A stretch of 34,978 bases of DNA, from contig RQSC01000029.1 in NCBI GenBank assembly GCA_013416795.1, positions 79,420 through 114,397 of the forward strand, in the 5' to 3' direction. The stretch is from Prasinococcaceae sp. CCMP 1430 (Eukaryota; Prasinodermophyta; Palmophyllophyceae; Prasinococcales; Prasinococcaceae). The translations under genes were made by a program, and so were the position numbers. The notes under the pieces are model-generated. The model made no database searches. It saw only the letters and a list, made by a program, of their open reading frames with translations, and was not told the origin of the DNA. Positions 27,810 through 34,978 of the stretch are shown piece after piece. Each line of letters starts with the position of its first letter. The stretch's first letter is position 1.

Positions 27810-29010
27810 ATGGCGGCGGAAGGCGGCGTGCCGGCCGTGGCGGTGTTCGGGAGCGCGACGTGCGACCTGCTCCTCGGCGTTGAGGCGCTGCCGCGCGCCG
27901 GGGAGACCGTGCTGAGCAAGGAGGGCTACGTCCTCGCTGGGGGTGGGAAGGGCGCGAACCAGGCGTGCGCGGCGACCTGCGCTGGCGCAGCTGTCGAGAT
28001 GGTGGCGTGCGTCGGTAGGGACCAATTTGCGGAGGTAGCGCTGGGCAACCTGCGCCGGCGCGGTGTGCGTGTGGCGGCGCGCGAGTCGGACGACGGCGTG
28101 CCCACTGCGCTCGCGATGGTCGCGTGCTCGACGGCTACCGGCGAAAACCAGATCATCGTCGCGGCAGGTGCCAACATGTGCCTGCGCGCATCAGACTTCG
28201 AGGGAACAAGCGCGGCGCTCGCGGAAGCGCGGAAGGATCCGACCCGCCCGTGGGCGGTGCTGCTGCAGTCGGAGGTGTCGCCCGAGGAGAACTGGGCCGT
28301 AGCCGCCGCAGCGCACGCGGCGGGTGCCTTCGTGCTTCTCAACAACGCGCCGACCGCGCGCGTGCCGAGGGAGGTGTACCGCCACCTCGACATGCTGGCG
28401 GTGAACGAAGTCGAGGTGGAGCAGATGCTGCGCTTCATGGGCATCGTCGTGGAGGAGCTGCGCGTGCAGGACAGCGCGCAGTCCCGCGGCGTCGTCACTG
28501 CGCTCGGCTGCACGTCGGATGCGACAGCCTCCCGAGCGATCGAGGCCGGCCGCTGCCTGTACATTGCGACGTCGGTGACGGTGTGCCTCACGCTGGGCGA
28601 GCACGGAGGTGCGTCGTGCGCTCTCAACGGGTGGTGTGCGCCGTGCGGCGCGGCAGCTAGCGCGAGCTGCCCGCACGCCGGCGCGCGGCTCTCTAACAAT
28701 TAGCACGCGCTCGCGCACCCCCTACGCAGCTGTGGTATTCAACGAGGACGGCGCCACCGCTGTGCGGCAGACGCTGAGGGTGGAGGTCGAGGACACAGTT
28801 GGTGCTGGGGATGCTTTCATTGGCGGCATGGCTGCGGCTCTCACTGCGCAAGTGCCCCTTGAGGAGGCCATCAGGCGCGGCGTTGCTGCGGGCACTCTGG
28901 CGTGCGCCGGCAAGGGCGCACAAAACGCCGCGCCTTCTGCCGAGCAGATTGCCGCCGCAGCAAAGCAGCTCGTCGCGAGGGTTGTGCCTCCAGACACGCC
29001 AATCGAGTGA
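27810..29010 (+). CDS. Ribokinase, PfkB family (2 exons)
   Basis: Phosphorylates ribose with ATP to ribose 5-phosphate, recovering ribose from nucleosides. Exons 27810-28608 and 28730-29010 give 359 residues. The 121-base intron is GTGCGT...CAG in phase 1 and restores EHGAVVFNEDG. PfkB fold: VFGSATCDLL at the N-terminus, substrate-binding GGGKGANQA, LNNAP, the MLAVNEVEVEQM segment and the nucleotide/anion-hole signature DTVGAGDAFIGG with the catalytic Asp. These match ribokinase rather than adenosine kinase or fructokinase (GGKGANQA and DTVGAGD). An insertion between EEL and GVVTALGC replaces the usual short loop. The start has context AACAATGGCGG and lies after a GGGGAGAGG-rich leader. The stop is only 69 bases from the stop of the converging phytyl-ester-synthase gene, so their 3'UTRs must overlap. 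Confidence 0.88.
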
Positions 29011-29079
29011 ACTATTAGCAATTAAATGCATCCAAAAATGCGCGGCGCGTTGCTCCTGCCGCCCTATGACTCTCATGTC

Positions 29080-30993
29080 CTAAGGGTTGTTGAAGAACGG
29101 CAGCGACGACAGCATCCTTGTGCTGAGCTCGCGCTCGGGGTCTTCCTGGTCGCGATAGACAACCAGGTCATCGAGCGCGCGCTGCACGGTAGAACGCACT
29201 TCGTCGTACGCACCCTGCGAGGCGCCGCTGCCCTTGCTGACATCAATCCCTCGTAGGTCGATGGGCGCTTCGAATTTGAAGTAGATGCGCTCCACCGACG
29301 AAGGCAGAGGCACAGGCGAAGGCAGGCCCGTGTTCCCTAGCTGTGTGACTGGATAGACTGTGTCTTCCGGCTATTTGTGGGACAAGAAGGGGTCAGCACG
29401 GCGCGCATGTGCGAGCAGCGCGCGAAGGCGGCCCTGGTGGCGAGTGGCCCGCACCTGTAGGCTCGAGTCCACCATTTTCACTGACTCCCGGATGGCGTCC
29501 CCGACAACCGGCAGGGCCAGCAACTCGTCTGTGTCTGTGTGCCATTTGAACGCGTCGTCTGCGCCCACCGAGGCAAAGGGAACAATCAGCGCGTCGGTCT
29601 TGGCCGCGAGGCGTACGAAGTCGACCTCAGATTTCCAGATGACCTTGTTTTGCTGGCCATCGCGCTTGAGCACTTCCTGCGCCCCCCCAGGAAAGAGCAA
29701 GACGTTCTCGCCACGCGTGAGCAGCTCGAAGACGGACATAGGCGTCACCTGAACGGCACCGAAGCGCTCGAAGATGGGACCCATCGGATTGCCGCTCGCG
29801 TAGTGCGATCGATGCGCCAGACCGCGCGCAGAAAATCCAAGCTCGTGAAGCTCAAGTAGGAGCAGAGGAAGGTCGTAGAGCCCCATGCGGCCATGGTTGC
29901 CGACGAAGAGCACCGCACGGCCGTCACGCTGTCCCGGCGAGGGCAGATTCTCCGCGCCGAGCACTAAAGGGGCTGTTGCCGCCTTCCAGGGCGTCATGAG
30001 CGTCGCGAGCATCTTGTAATCATCGTCCGTCGGAGCGGGCGGGATGCGCGAGCTGGGCCTGTTTCCGCGCCTCGCTCGCGTGCTCCCACCCCGCTCGCGA
30101 CCTGCGTCATCAAAGGCCGCGACTGCATTGCTCCTGCCCGCGCCATCGCCGCCTTTGGCGCGGGCGTTTCCGTCCTCGGTGCCACGGCGCGCGTGCACGG
30201 GTGCTGCGGGCACATCCACGCCATTGTCGGCCATAAGCGCTGGCAGATCGATGCCACGCTCGAGCAGCGCCACGTGGCCGCTGTCCGGCAAAACCACCGT
30301 CGTTGCGTCTCGGAGCAGCGCCTGCAAGCGCCTGCCCTCGGCGACGGAGTCGAGCACCCGGTCTTTGGCAGAACTTATCACCAGCACCTTCTGGTGAACG
30401 CGCCGCAGCGTCGAGTCGCTGAGCCTGCCCGAATCAGCCGCAAGTTGCGACAACCGGAAGGTGACCGTGTCGGCAGGGACAACGTCCGCACCACCCGACA
30501 CTACCTTGGGATCGACGCGCCCCTCCTCCAGCATGAGCGGCCACACAGTCCCTCGCGCCCACGAGATGAGCTCAGTTGGCACGAGCGGCAGCAGCTGAAA
30601 TAGACCCGCTGCGCTCGCAGTGCCGACCAGCATGTTGCTCTCGGACAGATTGGTAGCAGGATTGCAGAGCACGAGCCGCGAGACCGCGCTTCCAGTGTGC
30701 GCAGAGCCGGCCAGGCGCAGCGCCGTCGGCGCGCCGAAAGACTCGGCGACGAGCGTGACGCCCGTGCCGTGGCGCTCGGCCACGCGCGCCACGAGCGGGG
30801 CCAGCGCCTCCGCGAGCGCGTCCAGCGGCCGCCGGTCGGACGCTGGGAGCTTCAGGCACCAAACCTCGTAGCCACGCGTCGCCAGCAAGTCCGCCTGCGC
30901 GCTGAAGGTGTAGCCAATCCCGTCCATGCCCGGCAGGTATAGAAGCGGCGCGCCGTTGCCCTCGCCGGCGACGCACGACACAGATGCCCCCAT
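29080..30993 (-). CDS. Phytyl ester synthase / DGAT-like esterase-acyltransferase (2 exons, N-terminus open)
   Basis: Plastid enzyme family that makes fatty acid phytyl esters and triacylglycerol when chlorophyll and galactolipids are broken down. Exons: 29455-30993 (or further upstream) and 29080-29370. The 84-base intron is GTGCGG...TAG, joining MVDSSLQ to PEDTVYPVTQ. The N-terminal alpha/beta-hydrolase half starts APLLYLPGMDGIGYTF and has nucleophile elbow AESFG (~30736-30750) and PDSGHVALLE with the catalytic His. After a disordered linker comes the lysophospholipid-acyltransferase-like half: FVGNHGRMGLYDLPLL, LLFPGGAQEVLKR, FVRLAAKTDALIVPFASVG and ERIYFKFEAPIDL. The two-domain order is diagnostic of the PES/DGAT-esterase family. 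ATG 30993 (MGASVSC) is the first in frame. The frame is open to about 31101 as SSSSAPFYERRRARRRAS, a plausible transit peptide lacking an ATG, so the real start may be further upstream or lost. Confidence 0.85.
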
Positions 30994-31074
30994 CGGCTCC
31001 ACGATTGCCTCTGCGGAGGCACTGCTCGCGGACGCGCACCCGGATGCGCGCCTGCGCGCACGCCGCCGCTCGTA

Positions 31075-31535
31075 GAAGGGCGCGCTTGAGGAGGAGAACA
31101 AGAGCTTGGTGGAGCGCCTGCGCTCGGTGCGCGCCGAGTCGCGCGCTGAGCGCGAGACAGAGATGGCGCGTCAGAAGGCCGTCGCCGCGGCTGATCGCGA
31201 TCGTCTGGAGCGCCAGCTGCAGGCTGCGATGGAGGGCCAGGCTGTGGCTGAGCAGGCGTGTCTGCGCGCGAAGCGCGAGGCTGCCTCGGCGGCCGCCGAT
31301 GCGCGTGCTGCGCGTGAGGCAGCGCTCTCGCAGTTCGGTGGCCAGGCGCTCGCCGCCGCGACTGGCACTGCAGCCGCCGTGGCCGCTGGCGCCCCCGTGG
31401 CGGACGCCGAGGGCGCTGCTGCCGCCGCTTCGGCGCTCTCGCCCCTGCAGTTGGTGGCGCAGCTCGAGAACGCGGAACGCGCCCGCCAGGAGTCCGAAGA
31501 GCGCGCGGCGTCGGAACAGCGCAGCGCCGAGCGCG
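31075..31535 (+). pseudogene. Orphan coiled-coil coding fragment ending at an N
   Basis: An open frame after a TAG at 31072-31074 encodes KGALEEENKSLVERLRSVR and continues as an Arg/Glu/Ala-rich coiled coil (ERETEMARQKAVAAADRD, LERQLQAAMEGQAVAEQ), an Ala-rich linker, then another coil (LQLVAQLENAERARQESEER). Composition looks genuinely coding. It has no start: the CTCGTAG before it could be a splice acceptor. It has no end either, because it runs into the N at 31536. Its first bases overlap the 5' end of the phytyl-ester-synthase frame on the other strand. It could be a truncated gene, or part of a locus whose remainder is missing at a collapsed junction. Family unknown; type 'pseudogene' is used only for want of a better category. 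Confidence 0.4.
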
Positions 31536-31578
31536 NCGCGGGCGCGCCGTCGCCGCGCGCCGCGCGCGCCGCGCCGCC

Positions 31579-32238
31579 ATGGGCACCACCGCCTCGCGCG
31601 CGCTTTTCTCGCCGCCAAACGTCAAGACCTCGACGGAGACCCTCGCGGACTTCAAGGCTAAGGACATCGACGGCAACGAGGTCGAGCTGTCCAAGTACAA
31701 GGGCAACGTCGTGCTCATGGTCAACGTCGCATCGGCGTGAGGTCTGACCGCCCAGAATTACAAGGAGATGGCCCAGCTGTACTCGAAGTACAAGGGTCAG
31801 AACTTTGAGATTCTGGTGCGTCAGCGTTTGCGCGCTCGTTCGTGCGCGCACCCCACGGTCAGACGCGCACGCTCGCGCCTCGCGTTGCTCTTTGGCTGAC
31901 TTGCAGACATACGCGATGGCGCGCACGCGCGCGCACGCCTGCAGGCATTCCCGTGCAACCAGTTCGGTGGCCAGGAGCCCGGCTCCAACGCGGACGTCAA
32001 GGCGTTCGCTCAGAGCAAGGGCGCCGAGTACCCCCTGTTTGCCAAGATCGACGTCAACGGCCCCGACGCCCACCCGCTCTGGAAGTGGGCCAAGGAGTGC
32101 AAGGGCTCCCTGCCCACCTCGGACATTAAGTGGAACTTCGGCAAGTTCCTTCTCGACAAGGACGGCAAAGTGTACGAGCGCTACGCGCCGACCTCGAGCC
32201 CCATGTCCATCGAGGGCGACATCAAGAAGCTGCTCTAA
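31579..32238 (+). CDS. Selenocysteine-containing glutathione peroxidase, GPx4-like (2 exons)
   Basis: Reduces lipid and hydrogen peroxides with thiols. Exons 31579-31815 and 31945-32238 give 176 residues, a normal length for a monomeric phospholipid-hydroperoxide GPx. The 129-base intron is GTGCGT...CAG. An in-frame TGA at 31738-31740 (codon 54) sits exactly at the catalytic position: NVASA-U-GLTAQNY. The frame then continues with every family landmark: [25 protein letters not shown] and [15 protein letters not shown]. The catalytic tetrad is U54, Q89, W142 and N143, with the same U-to-Q spacing as animal GPx4. No targeting peptide is evident ([13 protein letters not shown]); MG at the start could be myristoylated. 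A SECIS candidate lies in the 3' region. Decoding TGA as Sec rather than a nonsense mutation is strongly favoured, since conservation continues after it. Converges on MetAP. Confidence 0.93.
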
Positions 32239-32308
32239 ATTGAGCCCGCCCCGAGGGCCGCGCTCGCGCCGCCGGGAACGCTCGTGAGCTGCTCGTGCGA
32301 GAGGATTG

Positions 32309-32378
32309 AGTACCCCATGACGCCACCGACGCAAACCTTTCTGCCGTCGCGCAGGCTGATATGTACGCTTGAAGTACT
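32309..32378 (+). promoter_or_regulatory. Candidate SECIS element of the GPx gene
   Basis: About 80 bases after the GPx stop, an ATGAC (32317-32321) is followed after 11 bases by an unpaired AAA (32333-32335) and then by GGCTGAT (TGAT at 32357-32360). ATGA and TGAT can form the non-Watson-Crick quartet. Above it GCC pairs with GGC and CGACG with CGTCG, leaving the AAA in the apical loop. Below it AGTAC (32309-32313) can pair with GTACT (32374-32378). The AUGA-to-AA spacing is within the eukaryotic SECIS range. The internal mismatch (AC opposite CGCA) makes the fold less than ideal. Confidence 0.6.
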
Positions 32379-32572
32379 GGCACCCACCTCGCGCTCGCGC
32401 TCTCAGGGAGCTCCGCCGCCGCAGCGCAGCCCGCTAAAAACGCACTGCGCGCCATGATGGAGAGGGCGCACCAAAGAACGCGCTACTATAAACCTGGGCC
32501 TGTGCGCGGCTGCGCACGCGTCCAATTATAAAAGTCAGTGACTGTGAAGTCCTAGCGCACGCCGCGCCGCGC

Positions 32573-34125
32573 TCACTGGAAGCAAAGCCTGGGCGAGTCT
32601 TCCTGTCTCCGTGTGAGGACCTCGGCGCCCTGCTCGGTGAGGAGCAGCGTGTGCTCGAATTGCGCCGAGCGCTTGCCGTCGGTGGTGACCGCCGTCCACC
32701 CATCGGGCCACAGGACATCCTTCCACTTCCCCGCATTCAGCATCGGCTCGATGGTGAAGCACTGACCCGCCTTCATCGTGCCGCGCGCCTTGTTGTTGGC
32801 GTAGTGCGGGATGTTGGGCGCACAGTGGAACAGCTCGCCTATGCCGTGGCCGCAGAAAGACTTGACCACCGACAGGCCCTCGGCGTGCGCGTGCTGCGTG
32901 ATGACGTCACCGATGTGTGAGAATGGTACGCCGGGCTTGCAAATGGCGATGCCCTGAACGGCGCGGAGCGCGGCGCGGAGCGGGTCAGCGCGCTTTTGGG
33001 GCGCCCTGGGCGCGAGCTCGGAGCGGCAGAGGGAGCAGCGCGCACGTCGGCAGCGGCCGGCGCGGGCAGCGAGCTTGCGTGCCCCCTCACCTTGTGCAGA
33101 CACTCGTGCGTGACGCGGATGAGCTTTTTCAACTCCGGCGCGGGTTTGCCGACCACGAACGTCTCGTTGAGGTCGCCGTGGAAGCCGTCCTTGATGACCG
33201 TCACGTCAACGTTGACGGCGTCGCCCTCCTTGAGCTCGCGCTTGTCCGGAATTCCGTGGCAGATGACCTCATTCACACTGGTGCACACAGACTTCGGGAA
33301 ATCGAAGTAGCGCAGCGGCGCGGGGTACGCGCCGGCCTCCACGCAGGCCTCATGCACCACGCGGTCGATCTCGTCCGTGGTGGCGCCCGGGCGCACGGCG
33401 CGGTGCGCGGCGTCGAGCACTTCGCGCCCCAGGCGGCCCGCGGCGCGCATGCCCTCGATCTGCGCCGCGTTCAGGATGGGCGGCGTGCGTTGGTAGGGCG
33501 AGGCTTGCTCCTCCTCCGGGTAGCCAGTGTCGGCGTAGTCGGGCCGCGGGATGGACGCGGGCACGGGGCGGTACGGCGAGATGGGCGCCGGCCGCAGCTT
33601 GCCCGTCCAGTGGAAGGTCGGGATGCGCTCGGCGCGGTCCGCGCCGCTCTTGATGCAGTAGCCCCACTCGCCGTCGGCTGGGGCGGCGTACGAGGCGTTC
33701 GCGCTCGCGCGGCTGGCCAGCAGCAGGCCCTCGCACGCCACGCACGCCACGTACGTCTTTGCGGGCGCCGTCGCGCCCGGGGCCATCGCCTCGGCCGCCT
33801 TGGCGACGTCGTCCGCCCCAGCGTCCGCGGCGGCCTCGGCGGCCCACGAGCGCAGCTCGTCGGCGGAGAACGCGACCTCCGTGCGCATCATTAGCGGGCG
33901 CCAGCGACTGCCGCTGTCCGCCGACGCCGTCGCCGCCGCCACCTTGGCCATCGTCGCGAGCTCCTTGGCGTTCCTGAACGCGATGCACGCCGCCACGTAG
34001 CCGCCGCCCGCGCCGACGGCCGCGCCGCCCCGCGGCCGCGCCTTCACGTCGAGCGCCATGTACTTGAAGAGCGGGTCCGCAGTCACCGCGTCGAGCAGCG
34101 CGCCCGCATCCTCCTCCAGCCCCAT
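32573..34125 (-). CDS. Methionine aminopeptidase type 1 with unusual N-terminal domain (2 exons)
   Basis: Removes the initiator methionine from nascent proteins. Exons 33091-34125 and 32573-32953 give 471 residues from ATG 34125; the 137-base intron is GTGAGG...CAG and joins HECLHK to GIAICKPG. The C-terminal ~280 residues are a complete type 1 enzyme: [19 protein letters not shown] lead-in, [14 protein letters not shown], metal ligands in VNVDVT and [22 protein letters not shown] and QFEHTLL. The usual C6H2 zinc-finger N-terminus of eukaryotic MetAP1 is absent. In its place are ~180 residues ([44 protein letters not shown]) that I do not recognise. The frame is open above ATG 34125 to another ATG at 34305 (MMDTYVRMHACMRAALSRRC), which could be an Arg-rich targeting peptide, so an organellar form is possible. 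Confidence 0.88.
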
Positions 34126-34978
34126 CGCGGCCCGCGCCCTCCCTGCCGCCCGCAGCGCCCCGCGGGACCGCGCTGGCGCCCCTGCCGATCCCGCCCCGCC
34201 CGCGCCGGCCGGCGGCTGCGCACCGCTTTGCCGGGGCGATGCCGCGCACCGACGAGAGAGCGCCGCCCGCATGCATGCGTGCATGCGCACGTACGTATCC
34301 ATCAATCGACGCCTTCGCAGTCACCGGATCGCATCCACTACGGTCGGCTCGCACGTCTCGCCGCGCCTTGCGTGCGCGTGGGCGGCGATTCCACTCAGGT
34401 CGCGGCGTCGCACGCGGCGTGCAGCTGGCAGTTCCGGGGGCCTCTGACCGGTCCACAGATCGAAACTTTTCCTGCCGGGCGCCCACCGTCCGTCCGTCTG
34501 TCTCGCCTCTGTGCTGGCCGGCTGACCATGGATGGATGGATGGTGGTATGAATTCGGTGCCTTGATTTGATTGGGGTGATGCCGCGCGCGACGACGCGGG
34601 CCGCGCGGCGCTCGCGCCATGCTGACTGGCTGACTCATAGCGGCAACAAGCGGACGCGACCGTCTCCGCCCGCGGGGCGCGTGATGATGATGATGAGACC
34701 GATCGAATGATGAGAGGATGGAAGCGCGATTTGGATCCCTCGGATGGGGATCGATCTGCCGAGGATCTGCGGGCTTGCTCGCCCAACACCCAAACCCCAG
34801 CGCCTGTGATTACCCCCAACACACCAAGCAAACCCAGGTCGAAGAGGTCGTTTGTGGAGCATTCAGACGTGCACACCCGGATATATGAGACCCTGTGAAG
34901 GTCATCCCCTAATAACTAAATGGGAGCGCGCCCGGGCCTGCGGATTCGGGTGCGCGCGCGGGCGCGCGCGGGCGCGCG
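34126..34978. other. Region upstream of MetAP to the right edge
   Basis: No supported gene. Contents: a purine-pyrimidine alternating GCATGCATGCGTGCATGCGC tract at 34270-34290, GATGGATGGATGG near 34530, TGATGATGATGATGA near 34682, and an A/C-rich stretch 34780-34835. The last 45 bases are (CG)n with GGG interruptions. Frames in this region are composition-driven. Confidence 0.45.

Noticed and set aside
1-34978. CRISPR arrays, insertion sequences, bacterial operons or riboswitches
   Set aside because: No spaced direct repeats, transposase motifs or terminal inverted repeats were seen; introns and gene content are eukaryotic.

Overview
This window is GC-rich nuclear DNA of a photosynthetic eukaryote, most likely a unicellular alga. 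The evidence is spliceosomal introns (ten inferred, all beginning GTG, mostly GTGCG), a condensin SMC4, a Rab8/RabE GTPase, a tepsin-like ENTH protein, a nonaspanin, a plant-type 2-isopropylmalate synthase, a phytyl-ester-synthase-like protein (plastid lipid metabolism) and a selenocysteine-encoding glutathione peroxidase. A degenerate run of CCCTAAA-type heptamers lies at about 9.0 kb. A hydrophobic, signal-peptide-like stretch before the isopropylmalate synthase would fit a complex (secondary) plastid, but I cannot name the lineage with confidence.

Layout, left to right: C-terminal exon of a small tail-anchored-type protein (+); STK11IP/plant-type LRR protein (-); Rab8/RabE GTPase (+, four exons); GRAM-VASt membrane-contact-site type protein (-); UDP-glucuronate 4-epimerase (+, two exons); small unknown protein (-, two exons); TM9SF/nonaspanin (+); unknown protein (-); tepsin/MTV1-like AP-4 accessory protein (+); SMC4 (-, two exons); 2-isopropylmalate synthase (+); GT15-type mannosyltransferase (-); ribokinase (+, two exons); phytyl ester synthase/DGAT-like (-, two exons); GPx4-like selenoprotein (+, two exons, SECIS candidate in the 3'UTR); type 1 methionine aminopeptidase (-, two exons).

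The 16 gene models alternate strand without exception, so the window is a chain of head-to-head promoter regions and tail-to-tail terminator regions. Tail-to-tail gaps are 69 to 407 bp. There is no operon logic. Several genes share themes: endomembrane traffic (Rab8, tepsin, nonaspanin), glycan synthesis in the secretory pathway (epimerase, GT15), and lipid transport or lipid ester synthesis (GRAM-VASt, phytyl ester synthase).

Assembly caveats: there is a 100-base gap at 22982-23081 and four single N bases (1379, 3895, 11428, 31536). Three of the single Ns fall where a gene model loses its start or end, so they may hide missing sequence. The orphan coiled-coil fragment at 31075-31535 ends at one of them.
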